Source of the DNA: Prinsepia uniflora | Taxonomy: Eukaryota > Streptophyta > Magnoliopsida > Rosales > Rosaceae | DNA: 64,000 nucleotides | Direction: 5' to 3' | Assembly: GCA_032719365.1 (NCBI GenBank) | Contig: CM064865.1 | Location: 39,668,065 to 39,732,064 of the forward strand | Part shown: piece after piece, positions 11,462 to 23,135 of the stretch | Numbering within the stretch: the first letter of the stretch is position 1 | How the letters are laid out: each line of letters starts with the position of its first letter | Program-made: the position numbers and the translations under genes | Notes under the pieces: model-generated | The model's input: the letters and a program-made list of their open reading frames with translations, nothing else | Database searches by the model: none | Told to the model about the DNA's origin: nothing

Positions 11462-12100
11462 CCATGACTTGAAGTGAGGAGTGTCACAAGGCGAGGCGTG
11501 TACCACCTTCAGAGAAATGTACATTACACTACAATGAGGGTCATGCTATGGTGCAAGGCGAGTCGCAGGAGAATGCAAGGCGGTGTGCGTTACAAATACA
11601 AGGCGAGACATGGTGAGAAAACAATAAAAGGCATGCTGCAACTGCGAGGCGAGGTGTCTCATCACTTGATGTGAGGCATGTCATAACCCAACATGAGGCC
11701 TGTTTCAACTATAAGCCAAGGTTTCCATTGCACAGTCATTCACCGTTGATGCCTTTTTTCGGAGCGCATGAAACATCACTAGAGTTGCTTCTCCATAGTC
11801 AAGTAGCTTTGTACTTATTTCTGCATTGTCGTAGAGTTGAGGAGTGGTGAAGTTTCCTATGGGAAGCCAACTTTGCCTAGTAAACGATGTTCAGGAGGTT
11901 TCCCTCACTGCTTGAAGAAGGCCAGGGACGATGCGTCACTGGAAGTCCACAATGGAACGATCGATGGCCTCCATGGTTTGCTCACAGGTTGATGAAGAGA
12001 CTCTAAGGTCGTGTCGATAGTGATGATGAGCTTCTTGGTTCATCTTGGCATGTAGCTAAATTTTAGTGTTGAATATACGCTTGAGCATTCAACTTGTGAA
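11462..12100 (-). mobile_element. Tat-lineage derivative: distal 3' region
   Basis: No coding frame. The first 250 bases carry scattered copies of a CAAGGCGAGGCG-like motif. By position it is the 3' untranslated part of the minus-strand Tat derivative whose gag lies at 13990-15175. I cannot locate an LTR boundary in it. Confidence 0.45.
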
Positions 12101-12480
12101 TTTCCAACTTCTTTAATTTTCATTAATAAAAACCTTCCATTTTTTGAGTGTTTTGTGATTTTCGGCAGATTTGACCTTCATGCAGTAATTTTGGTCTTTT
12201 GACTTCGTATTAGCTCCGAATTGAGTGTCGTTGGTGGCATTGCAAAGCTGACTTCCGTACCATTTTGGTGCCATCAAGCTCTCTTCGAGGAAGTAAAATT
12301 TAAGCTTGGTACGTTCGAATGAATCACAAAGTTGTGTGCTGGAACTTGTAGTCACGCGCACTCAGACATTTGCCAAAGATTTTTCAAGACATGACTAGGT
12401 TATTGATCCCTTTGGTGGGGTTGGAAAGCGATCCTTGGTAGCTTTTCCAAGTCTAGCAAGTTCATTTGTTGGGTATGAGT
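12100..12480 (-). repeat. Diverged copies of the Tat 180-bp module
   Basis: On the minus strand this contains GATTCATTCGAACGTACC, then a GCTTGATGGCACC block, then GTACGGAAGTCAGCTTTGC and CTCAATTCGGAGC. The 180-bp repeat at 45881-46018 has the same blocks in the same order on the plus strand. A second partial unit follows (CTTTCCAACCCCACCAAAG), matching 45420. This identifies the segment as the 3' region of a related Tat element. Confidence 0.7.
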
Positions 12481-12939
12481 TATTCATCCTTGGGATTGTT
12501 CTTGAGTACTATGTTCCTCATTTTTAGTTAACCGCATTGAACTTAGCCGTCAAGTTCCTTGAGGTGACGACTTAGATCTTCGAGGTGAAGGCTATACTTT
12601 TCCCTTTGGAGAGGTGCTTCGTGTCCTTCGTAGGCGAAATCCCTGGACTTTTTGCTAGTGTTTGGCTTTGGTTCTTCACGGAGTGCAAGTGTTGATAGGT
12701 TGCGAGTTGAAGGAATTAAGGCTTTGACGAACAAGGACGTTGATGTGTAGCAGAGCGATTACCTTGATGATTCAAAGGGCGATTACCATGACGCGTCGCG
12801 GGGTGATTGTCTTGATGTATCACGGGGCGATTTTCTTGATGCATTTCGGGGCGATTACCCCGATTCGCCATGGGATGATTACCTTGATACTTCGCTAGCA
12901 ATGCGTTGCTTTATGTGTGAAGGCTTGGCTATTTCACGA

Positions 12940-13915
12940 ACCAAAGGAATTGATGCTTCGAGTGAAAACGTTAATGCTCATCGGTCGAATGCGTTGAAGC
13001 TTCGCGGGGTGAGTGCGTGGGTTGCTTCATGAGTGAAGGCGTTAACACTTTTGGTCGAAGACTTCGATGCTTAACAAGCCACGGTACTGGCACTTCATGG
13101 GACAAATTCTTGGCTACTTCGCTAGGTGAAGACTTTGACATTTCACGAGCGAAGGCTTGAAGTGCTTTGCTTGGCAGAGGCTTGGAGTGCTTAGGGGTGT
13201 TTTGCATGGCTAATGCTTGGAGTGCTTCGCGGGGGGAAGGCTTGGAGTACTTCGCGGGGGGAAGGCTTGGAATGCTTCACATGGCGAAGGCTTGGAATGC
13301 TTCACGGAGTAAAGGCTTAGAGTGCTTCGTGGGATGAAGGCTTGGAGTACCTCGCGGGGCGAAGGCTTAGAGTGCTTCGCATGGCGAAGGTTGGGGGTGC
13401 TTTGTGAGGCGAAGGATGAAAGTACTTCGCGGGGCGAAGGCTGAAAGTACTTCGAGGGGCGAAGGCTGAAAGTACTTCGAGGGGCGAAGGCTTGGGGTGC
13501 TTCATGGGGCGAAGGCTTGGAGTACTTCGAGGGGTGAAGGCTTAGAATGCTTCGTGGGGCGAAGGCTTGGAGTGCTTCGTGGAGTGAAGGCTTGGAGTGC
13601 TTCACGGGGCAAAGGCTTAGAATGCTTCATGTGGCAAAGGCTTGGAATTCATTGTGGGGTGAAGGCTTAGAGTGCTTCGTGGGGCGAAGGATTAGAGTGC
13701 TTCGCGTGACGAAGGTTTGAAGTTCTTCATAGGGTGAAGGTTTGGAGTGCTTTGTAGGGTGAAGGCTTGGAGTGCTTTGCATGACAAAGGTTGGGGATGC
13801 TTCCTGTGGCAAAGGCTGAAAGTTCTTCATGGGGGAAAGACTTGGAGTGCTTCGCAGGGTGAAGGCTTGGGGTGTTTCGCATGGCGAAGACTTTGAGTTT
13901 TCACTGGTACGCAAA
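12940..13915 (-). repeat. 25-bp minisatellite, each unit a hairpin
   Basis: More than 30 units, clearest at 13140-13900, of GAAGGCTTGGAGTGCTTCGC plus five G-rich bases. Unit starts at 13561, 13586 and 13611 give a period of exactly 25. Each unit holds CTTCGC-GGG-GCGAAG or a variant. Since 25 is not divisible by 3 and units rarely carry stops, long frames appear with a 25-residue superperiod. I do not regard these as genes. The same minisatellite, opposite orientation, is at 44961-45372 in the other Tat element, downstream of pol. Confidence 0.9.
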
Positions 13916-13989
13916 ATTGCCTATGTAAAATCTCAAGTTTTTTGATAACTTTGTTGAAGACAATATACAACGAAAAAAAAATCGGATAC

Positions 13990-15175
13990 GAATTGTGCGG
14001 AAGTTGTTCACCTTCGCATGAACCATAGCTATGATAGGTGCGCCATAGTAGTTGTGGTGGACTTACCACCCACTCTCGTCGGCCCTCTCTTGGTTGCCTT
14101 TGATGGGCGCTGGGCTTTTGAATCAATGTTTCTCCTTTATCTCATTATAGATTTAGTGGATGGGCAAAGAGAACTGTATGTTCGGCTTCGTGCAGGTGAA
14201 CGTGTTGAAAGACGAGTTCCCCTTACGTTTGTTAGCCTCCCTGGCTGAATCCATGTGGTTGACGTCATACTTGGGCTACTCAAACATCTTTGGAGGAAGT
14301 CTACCCTCTTCAATGTGGTTCGTGGCAAGCGTGGTGTTCTTTTCATCCTCCCAACATGCATGTCGTTCTACTAAGGAAAACATCTAGGTGGGACTCTAGG
14401 CGTTTCTCATGATGATGTCTCCGTAAAGTTGGCTTTCCCGTGGTAGGCCTTGCTTGAATGCCAGGGCGGCCACAAGGTTGATGCACCTTTCAACACGGGA
14501 TTTTTCTTTCTAATACCTTCGAATGTATTGTCGCAAGGTTTCCTTGGACCACTTTTCGGATGGTGAAGAGATGGTCATCCTTGACTTTAACGGTACGAAG
14601 TTGCGAGTACTCCTTGACGAAGGCTAGGGCCAATTATTTGAAGTAAGCGATTGATCTCCGTGGAAGTTGGTTGAACCAGGTTGTTTCCTAACCATGCAGC
14701 GAGGCCTGGAAAACTTTACACATGAGCGCTATCGAGTATGTCTCTTCCTCCTTGCTGCAATAGTCCGTGTTCCAAGAGTCGAGGCAGATTTTTCCATTCG
14801 ATCGGGTGTGTGACGTCTACCAGACTGCCTACTGTCGTCGGCTATTGCGCAGCAATGCGCGAAATTGCTCTAGGTCTTCCTCCAAGTAGCTCTCGGGCCG
14901 GAGGTCTCGGGTGGTCTTGGCCTTATACTCTAGGGGTGCAGCTTTCTTCCCCTGAGTCGCTCAATGATCTTTCTCAGGACATTATCTGACAGCATACTTG
15001 TTCTTTACCAACGCGTCTTGGGACGTCCCTCGGGGCTTCGCGAGGTTCATTGTACTTCTCAAAGGTTCTGGATGTCCCGATGTCCCCCAATAGCTGTTGT
15101 AAGAACTCCGATTTGGCCCTAAGATGGTTGCTCAGCCGCTCGACTTGCTCTATCAGTCCAAGTTGCGGAGGCGAG
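13990..15175 (-). pseudogene. gag: gag of the Tat-lineage derivative
   Basis: The reverse strand matches the gag region of the Tat element at 26300-27700 block by block. Just inside 15175 it has GAGCAAGTCGAGCGGCTGAG, GACATCGGGACATCCAGAAC and AATGAACCTCGCG. Nearer 14350 it encodes a stretch (MHVGRMKRTPRLPRTT) matching an alternative-frame peptide from the other copy (MKNDTHTGRMRKTPHMPPTT), so the DNA is homologous. No frame longer than about 100 codons survives, so it is frameshifted. It leads straight into the 25-bp minisatellite with no protease, RT, RNase H or integrase. It is therefore an internally deleted derivative, and LARD-2 splits its 5' side at 15176. Confidence 0.8.
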
Positions 15176-18141
15176 TGTGACGACCCGTCCCGAATTAGCG
15201 GGATTAATTAAGGATTAATAATGGATTAGCGAGACTAATCAGAGATTAGGCGAGGATTAGCGGACGTTCGGGCAAAATGACGATTTTACCCCTAGATTGG
15301 GTAAATTGTTGACTTTTTGTTTAGGCGGTCAAATGGACTTTGACCGATGACCGTGACGTAGTTCATGACGTCACGAGTTCATAGGCAGGTGGCACACTCG
15401 ATTCCAACGTTCGAGGGGGAAGTTATGACGTTCGGAAGTTTAATGGCATTTTGGTAATTTGGGTAAAAAGTTGACTTTTTGATCGAGGGGTCCGATGGCC
15501 GAGGGCCAAGGACCGTTACATATATCAGGACGATACGAATCCATAGACAGGCGGCACGTCAAATTTGGACGTTCGACGGCGAAGTTAAGGTTCACGGAAA
15601 TTCCAAGTTACTATTCACAATGACACGTTTTACGAGACAACTGTGAAGTTTTGTCTTTTGTGGGCCCAGTTACTTTTCAGTGGACCAATGGATGAGTGAC
15701 AAGTGTCACCCATCCACTGGCCAACCTCATTCATTCATGCATCTCTCGTCCAACATCATCGATCATTTCTTTGTTTCCAAACAAAACCCAACCCGTGTAA
15801 CCTTCACGCAAATCCAACCCAACCCTATTTGATCATGACTGAGAGGACCAGAGAGTGAGGAGAGGATGGTGGATGATGGTGTCCGGCCAGGACAGAGCCA
15901 CCGTGCAAGGCGGAGGCCCAAAACCCGAAAGGTATCGGTTTTGGCCATTTTTCCTCATTTTCAATTTTTGACGTTATGATCGGTTTTGGTTGATTAGAGT
16001 TTGTGTATTAGGTTACTAGGAAGCTATTAGGGAGGTTTTGAGGGAGATTGGAGGTTGAGAGACCTCTGGGGAGGTTTTGGAAAATTGAACCGTGAGGTTC
16101 AAAATTGAACCGTGGATTTTTGAAGGTTTTAGGTGGATTTGATCATCTAAACATACTCCTAGGATCATATTAGGAAGTTTAGAATCGATTAGGAAGAAAA
16201 AGGACCGAAAATGAGGGAGTAGGAGGGCCGGACCGGTCACGCCGATCCAGCTGGACCGGATTGCACAGTCGAACCGGCTGGACCAGTCTGTCGTAGGGAA
16301 GAAGATGAACAGTCGCCAGCGCGTGAGGCCCACGTGCAGTGCACTCCTAGGGCGCGTGAGGGCGCGTGGCAGGTAATCTTGGGAAGGTTCCAACATTTAA
16401 TTTCATCTATTCGATGTAAAAAACATTTTGGGACTGGTTTCGTGTCAATCGGACATCGTTTCGATATAGTTCGGGCTGTCCGAAGGTTTAGGTTCGAGTT
16501 TAAAAATAGTTAGAAATTCCGAAAAATTACGGGGCTTTAGTGAGGGGTTATTTAAGTAGTTAGTAAACCTATAAATTAATTTGGACAGTTTCGGGAATCC
16601 CGGAGGCGACGATTAACCCGGGAGACGATTATGGCACGCGTATCGAGGTGCGGCTTCGGACGGTCTGTGAGTGGACCCTTCTCTCGAAATTGATGCATGC
16701 ATAAATGTTTTATAATTGTTTTAGTATATGTTTTGTGATGCCATGAGTACATTTGATTGTGGTAGCTTAGGATCGACATATTTGCACGTTTTTCGAGATT
16801 TTCGACTTTATGTCGTACCTTTGCGTACTGCGTTTTCAATGATGATTTAATGGACGGATTTCGGATTTGGAAATATGAAGTCGGGCACGAGACCCATTTG
16901 ATTTACAAAGTCTCAAACTTAGAGTCCATTTGAATTGACGAGTAATCGGACGTGAGGTCCTGTTTGGTTATGGTTTCGGGGCTTAGGGCCCAGTTGATTG
17001 TGAAATCGGGCTTGAGACCCAGTTGAACTGTGGATTTAGGCCGAGGCCTGCGAAATGGATTTGAATCGGATTCGAGGAATCCTGTTGAAATGAATCGGGT
17101 TTGAGACCCAATTGAAAAGTGACTTGAGAAAGAAAGAAAAGAGTATTTGAAAATGTGATTGAACCCTCCATGATTTATATGGTCTCCTCCAGCGTCGACC
17201 TGGAGAGTCACGATCCACAGACCAGAGTGGGTATCCCCATAGGGATCCCGTTCCAGGAGTGGAGGTTACGAGATATGATATGGTCCCGGACCAGATTCCC
17301 GAGGGATATGTGGACTAGATCTAGAGAGAGAGCTCGGACTAGATCCAGTGATTAAGCCTCCCAGATGGAGATTCCTGGGAGAAGACTCGGAGTGAGACCC
17401 CGAGTAGTGTGCACACTAGTTTAGAGATGATATCGTGACATATATCAGGGATGTGTTCCCTAGGGGCTGTGTGCCCCGAGTTGGCATCTTCTCGGAAGTG
17501 CCGCGGATGGGTTATACGTATGTTGATACGTATGAGGTTTTGTGGAAAAGTGATTTGGGGGCGGAGACCTCGCATTCGATGTTTTAGAAATGATTTGGGG
17601 GCAGAGACCTCGTACGTGATGTGATTTGGGCTGAGTCCCTATTGATTTGACTTATGGGTGTTTGTGATTTCGGGTCGAGGACCCAAATGGATTTATGGTT
17701 CATGACGGTTTATGGGAATCGGCATGAACCCTTGAAAGGTGTTTGTGGATCATGACGGTTTATGGGAATCGGGCATGAACCCTTGAATGATTTCAAAAAT
17801 GTGTTTGATGAATTGATTGATTTTATGAATAATTGATAAATGGTTTTGAATGCGTGCGTATGTATTTATGAAGGGCATACATGTCTTTAAGCGAAAGTGT
17901 TTTTAAATGAAATGTTTAAATTGTCCACTCAAAGTTTTCGTGTTTTAATGCCCTTCAGGTTGATCGAGGATGCGGGCTGTAGCAAAGACGGGACATCACT
18001 CCACTCCTCCTACGATCCTGATACACTCTGATAGCCCCGGTGAGGGCTAAAGTCGAAAATTTCCCTGGTCTGACACTTGGTATCAGACGGGATCAGGCGG
18101 GTCCCACTTTAATCCCGGGGGATTTGGGACCGGTCTTGACA
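15176..18141 (+). repeat. 5' LTR of LARD-2
   Basis: 2966 bp, TGTGACGACCCGTCCC to GGACCGGTCTTGACA. Landmarks are two diverged 173-bp-offset modules (about 15345-15600), the palindrome near 15686, GTGAGTGGAC at 16667, covarying hairpins at 16884-17120, two units of the 50-bp hairpin repeat (about 17698-17790), CCCTTCAG ending at 17958 and the terminal hairpin 18068-18088 with one mismatch. Confidence 0.9.
16884..17120. repeat. Covarying mini-hairpins in the LARD-2 LTR
   Basis: Successive units fold with different but complementary arms: GGAC-GTGAG-GTCC, GGCC-GA-GGCC, GGATTC-GAG-GAATCC, GGGT-TTGAG-ACCC, plus GGGC units with wobble pairs. They are spaced about 30 bp apart and separated by CCATTTG or CAGTTG linkers. 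Confidence 0.8.
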
Positions 18142-18144
18142 AGT

Positions 18145-18156
18145 TGGTATCAGAGC
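18145..18156 (+). other. Primer binding site of LARD-2
   Basis: TGGTATCAGAGC three bases after the LTR end. Confidence 0.9.
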
Positions 18157-20448
18157 GTGGTTGGCTCATTTGATACTCATGGTACTCTGATACCAGTTGG
18201 TATCAGAGTATGTTTCGCTCGTGGAGTACGCGCAAGTCGAGGATGTGATGTCTCTGAAGTCGTAACATCCTGTTATCAACCTGGTAGTTAGAGCATTAGT
18301 ACGAGGTTTTGGCAGCATCGAACCTTAGTTAGATAAAGTTTGTCAAGTGGTACGATTGTTTGAGGTTCGATTGGCATCGGAGGCCACGTGTTTTGATGAA
18401 TCATCCCGAGGAGGATCAGTATTCGTGTGGAAAATAACGGCTTAGAGCCGTAGTGTTACTGGGAATAGGACCCAGTGGATTCATAGGTACAATATGACGA
18501 CTTGAGAGTCGTGACCGCTCGACAGTAAGGTCGTGTCGGATAGAGGACGTACGGAGTCATACCAGTATGGTCAGAGGTCAGGGTCGCCCGGTTTACGATG
18601 ACCCTGTACAACTTCACTTACCACGGTTGGGAATAGGAACGTGTGATTCTTTTTGGCATGTGTTGCCATGTTTTAGTGTGTCGAATCCTGAAGGGATGAC
18701 AACTGACAGAGGATGCAGACTGACAAAGGATGTCGACTAGTAGTGGATGCCTAGAGTAGATGTGGTATGACGCAATAGGATGTGATCGCGCACGTAGCGC
18801 TTGTGCAGTATTGGACCCGGAGTACGGCCAGTTCTTGTGAAGGCCAGCGGCGGAGAGCAGTAGAGTTACGAGAGGACGAGATCCTCAGAGTGTAGTGATT
18901 GGCTGGTTTGGTACCAGTATGGGAGTATGACGACTCTTCGGAGTCGAGATCGAGGGATCAGTCAAGATGGTTGAGCTACAGCGGGCAGCCGGGTTTGTGA
19001 TAACCCTAGTTAGTGATTGATTGGATAAGTGGCCAGAAGTGTGGTACTTGTGATCGGATCTAGAGGTGGACCGATCGGTGGATATTGAGTGTGGATCGAT
19101 TGAAACCGGCGGTGAGACTACCGCATGGATTGGGAATTCCGGTAGCAGAGTGTTTCTGAGATTGGTTTGCACGAGGTTGTGACAGACACTGTTATCGATG
19201 GACGTAGTCGAGTCTTATCAAGCTGGATAGGCTCAGGTTGCCGTGACGATTGTGACGATGGGATTCGTCAGACGTGACAATGATACGAGTTGCGTGAGTG
19301 ACGCACAATACGAGCAGTGATTCTGGATTCGACTCGGTGACAGCTGAGTCTGATCGCAGAATGAGATGTTGATGTTGGGCGTTGGCATACTTGCCACGCT
19401 CCAGAGAATTTGGTGGTTATAAGCGGGACAGAGAGGATCCCGAGTGGCTCAGTGCAAGGTACGGGAGTACTTGGTATGGAGACCAGTTTCCCCAGTGATG
19501 GATATCAGTTTCCTCAGTGATGGAGACCAGTTTCCCAGTGGTGGAGACCATTTTCCTCAGTGATGGAAATTAGTTTCCCCTGTGACGGAGATCAGTTTCC
19601 CCAGTAAAGGAGACTAGTTCCCCCAGTGCTACGAGATTGAGTCGCGAGGGTGTACTCAGAAGTATGGTAGTGAAGAGTGAGTTACGGAGGCGTGGATGGT
19701 GTCCGGTTGAGTTGGGGACTTGAGAGTCCATTACGAATTAGTTTTGGTTGACTACGGTTGACCATACCTCCTGAGTGAGGACATGGCACTGGTTTGCCTA
19801 TAGAATATTAGTAAGTTCGGGTGTGGAGTGAGCTTCGTGATTGGATAAGAAACACGATTCCAACGTGATTGGTACTTCGGAATCAAGAGAGGTTGTAATC
19901 GAGATGATGGCATCAGAGTCCTTTCGACGATGACATCAAATCGCATCATCTTGGATTCGTTCCTAGGTGGGACGACGAGGATTGTTGTGACATCTAGGAG
20001 TTCACGAGGATGTAAGAACCGAACACGTAGGTTGTGGGTCAATTTGATTGACTTGATGAGTAGATGGAGTTTAGCATCACAGGATGTGACGAGTGAGTGT
20101 CTGAGGCGATGGGTTGATTTTTTCCTGGCGACGGATGGTTGGGGTCCGGACCATGATTGGATTGCAGGCAGTAGTTGTGGTTGGACGTTGCCAGAGTGCA
20201 GTCCTTGAGTAGGTCGAGTGACACCTCGATGTTGAGGTGATGTGGGTGCATCGGAGTATTGTGCACGTTAGATGTTAGGATTGACTAAGGTCAATCAGTA
20301 TGTCGAGTTGAGATGGCCCTAGAGTTCGAGTACGTTGTAATTTGGATAGAGTCCTAGATGGACGTGAGTGGTGATCGGATTAGATCTGATGAGTGACAGT
20401 TTGGAGACTCACCTGAGTCTAGATGACAAATGGTATCGCTGAGTGATT
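18157..20448 (+). mobile_element. LARD-2 non-coding internal domain
   Basis: No frame above about 96 codons and none resembling gag or pol. It shares with LARD-1, -3 and -4 the GTCGAGGATGTGATGTCTC block, GTTGTGACAGACACT, the AGTCGAGTCTTATCA block and TGATTCTGGATTCGACTCGG. It includes a 22-bp tandem array (19479-19631). It ends abruptly in LTR sequence near 20449. Confidence 0.8.
19479..19631 (+). repeat. 22-bp tandem repeat, seven units
   Basis: Seven near-perfect units of GAGACCAGTTTCCCCAGTGATG (one unit is 21 bp). I do not see this expansion in the other LARD copies, so it looks private to LARD-2. Confidence 0.85.
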
Positions 20449-21279
20449 CGAGATACGATATGAGGACTAGATCTAGAGAGAGAGCTCGGACTAGATCCAG
20501 TGATTGAGCCTCCCAGATAGAGATTCCTAGGAGAAGACTCGGAGTGAGACCCTGAGTAGTGTGCACACTAGTTTAGAGATGATATCGTGACATATATCGG
20601 GGATGTTTTTCCTAGGGGCTGTGTGCCCCCGAGTTGGCATCTTCTCGGAAGTGCCGCGGATGGGTTAGACGTATTTTGATACGTATGAGGTTTTATGGAA
20701 AAGTGATTTGGGGGCGGAGACCTTGCATTCAATGTTTTAGAAATGATTTGGGGGCGGAGACCCCGTACGTGATGTGATTTGTGCTAAGTCCCTATTAATT
20801 TGACTTACGGGTGTTTGTGATTTCGGGTCGAGGACCCAAATGGATTTATGGTTCATGACGGTTTATGGGAACCGGCATGAACCCTTGAAAGGTGTTTGTG
20901 GGTCATGACGGTTTATGGGAACCGGGCATGAACCCTTGAATGATTTCAAGAATGTGTTTATGAATTGATTGATTTTATGAATAATTGATAAATGGTTTTG
21001 AATGCATGTGTATGTATTTATAAAGGGCATGAATGTCTTTAAGAGAAAGATGTTTAAATTGTCCACTCACAGTTTTCGTGTTTTAATGCCCTTCAGGTTG
21101 ATCGAGGATGCGGGCTGTAGCAGAGACGAGACATCACTCCCCTCCTCCTACGATCCTGATGCACTCTGATAGCCCCGGAGAGGGCTAAAGTCGGAAATTT
21201 CCCTGGTCTGACACTTGGTGTCAGACGGGATCGGGCGGGTCCCACGTTAATCCTAGGGGATTTGGGACCGGTCCTAACA
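20449..21279 (+). repeat. LARD-2 3' LTR, 5'-truncated
   Basis: It matches 17270-18141 of its own 5' LTR closely (GACTAGATCTAGAGAGAGAG, the two GACGGTTTATGGGAACCG units, GTCCACTCAC, CCCTTCAG, perfect terminal hairpin 21206-21226) and ends GGTCCTAACA. An extra short gap relative to the 5' LTR lies at the left junction. Confidence 0.88.
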
Positions 21280-21338
21280 GCAAGCCCATAGATGTTTGCA
21301 CCTGACGAGCTGCACGTTAGGGCACACGTTAGGGCGCA
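21280..21338 (-). pseudogene. Tat derivative continued: sequence upstream of gag
   Basis: On the minus strand GTGCGCCCTAACGTG and GCAGCTCGTCAGGTG match 26260-26300 of the plus-strand Tat element. This is the other side of the LARD-2 insertion. Homology stops near 21338, where Athila-type sequence begins. Confidence 0.65.
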
Positions 21339-23135
21339 CATTGCTCGCCTTCAGCCCTTCACTCTCTTTTATGTTTTTCTTTCTTATTTCATTTTCTTAA
21401 ATCATCTTCCTTACTTTGATTTTATGTTTAAATTACTTCGTATTTTCCTACATTGAGGACAATGTAAAATTTAAGTATGCGGGAATGGTTTACAAATTAA
21501 TTTGTGCATTTGAAATTGATTTATTAAGTCTTTCTTAATTTGCAATTGTTTTATTTCCATTTGCAATTGTTTTATTTCTTTCTCAAAAAAAAAATACAAA
21601 AAAAAAAACAAAAAAAACAAAAAAAAAATTATTATTGCTTTCTTGAGTCTTTTTGTTTTAACGTAGTGTTTTTACGAGTATCAAGTTGCCCTTTAACTTG
21701 TCAATGATATAAATGAACGGAAATGAATATGTTATGGCTATAAAGATGATCGCTACAACTTGAATTTGTTTGTTAATATTTTGTGGTTAAGTGTTACTAC
21801 TTGAAGATAATGCATGTAAATTGGTACATAAATAAGCATGATATGATAAGTATGAATCATTTGAACCTTATGTGAGCTTTAGAACTTATATACATCTTTG
21901 ATGAGTGATTCATAAGTTCTTTGTTTAAATTGATATACATATGCCTCATAACTGCTTGCCATAGCTTTTAATGAACTCTAGAGCACTAGAACTTATTCTA
22001 TGTGATTTTCAAAGCTTTTAAGTCAATAAATTCTCTGATTTTGGAAATGATTAAGGCATTAGGGTTAACACCACAACTTCAAACATCCATGTTCCCTATT
22101 TTGTGCGCACAAGTATGCGACCCCCTTAGTTTTACCCCTTTTGAGCCCACATTAAGCCTTTCTTTCCTCACCATGATTATCTAAAACACTTGAGCTTAGT
22201 ATAGACATCTTTTACCTTTGTTCCAAGGACTCGGTTGAAGACATAATGATTATGTAAAGAGAAAATGATGATATTATGTGTATTTTGTGGATTTACTTAC
22301 TCAAACATTGTTGTATTTTTGACACATGTTATTACCTTGATATATGAAAAAAAAATGAAAAAAAAAAAGAAAAAGAAAGATATATTGAAGTTTTTATCAA
22401 GGTAATAAGGTTTGATTATGAATGTTTGAGTTAAGTCCTTTACATTTGTAAATCCGGCACAAAGAATGAATTCGAGGCCCAACAAGATGAAATTAGGCCT
22501 ATGTTCGAAGGGATGGAGTACTGACATCATTGCACTAAGGTTGGGAAGTTATGATACGTTTTGGGAGTCTATTGAGTCTTGGAACGAATTTGAGCACCAC
22601 TTGTCCTATATATTCCTTGCCTCTAAACTTAGCCCCATTACAACCTTCGTAAAGACCTTATGATCCTTAAGATGGTAAATTTTGATTAGTTGAGTCAATC
22701 ACTTGAGTAAGCTTATGGTTTTGGTTCATTTGTGCAAGTATGTTTTGTTTTTGTCTTGAGGTGTTTGTTTGAAATTTTGCAAAAGTACTTCATTTCGATT
22801 ATGTGAGTATTTCTCACATACTTTGAGTGCAAACACAAACCCTCACAAATTGAGTGAATTTATGAGTGTATATCCTTGTGAGTTGATTCATACTTGTCTT
22901 ATTCGTGCAGAACTCCATTTCACCATATTTACTCATTATCTTACTTGTTGAACATTTTTGTTACCATATATTAACTTTTAAATTCCATTTGCTTAAATGT
23001 TTTAAGTGAAAAACTTTTATGCCATAATTATAACAATGAAATTTGAGACAAATGGTTAAGGGTCTACTTGTTTTGAATTCGTAGTTTGATTTTAGTATTT
23101 GCTAGGGACTAGCAAAGTTTAAGTGTGGGGGTATT
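21339..23135 (+). mobile_element. Athila-type 3' internal region, non-coding
   Basis: AT-rich, with no frame above 82 codons on either strand. It opens with a CATTGAGGACAATGT block and closes with TTTAAGTGTGGGGGTATT at about 23119-23135. From general knowledge of Athila-group elements, both motifs mark the non-coding stretch between integrase and 3' LTR, and the purine-rich end serves as polypurine tract. The coding part is absent; the left edge abuts the Tat derivative. Poly-A tracts at about 21585-21630 and 22350-22380 break the sequence. Confidence 0.6.

Larger units (their letters stand above)
15176..21279 (+). mobile_element. LARD-2: non-coding Tekay-type derivative
   Basis: Whole element: 5' LTR 15176-18141, primer site 18145-18156, non-coding interior to about 20448, and the 3' part of a 3' LTR to 21279. 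Flanking pentamers GCGAG (15171-15175) and GCAAG (21280-21284) are a target duplication with one transition. The Tat-derivative sequence on the two sides is contiguous in the related copy at 26250-26340, which confirms the insertion. The polypurine tract and roughly the first 2.1 kb of the 3' LTR are missing. Confidence 0.88.

Noticed and set aside
13210..13605. 131-codon repetitive minus-strand frame (KHSKPSPHEA-type repeats)
   Set aside because: It arises from a 25-bp minisatellite open in several frames, has no conserved start and lies in the Tat untranslated region.
16667..17931. A DNA transposon bounded by GTGAGTGGAC / GTCCACTCAC inverted repeats inside the LTRs
   Set aside because: The arms match over only 10-12 bases, there is no flanking duplication, and the segment is present in every LTR, so it is part of the LTR itself.
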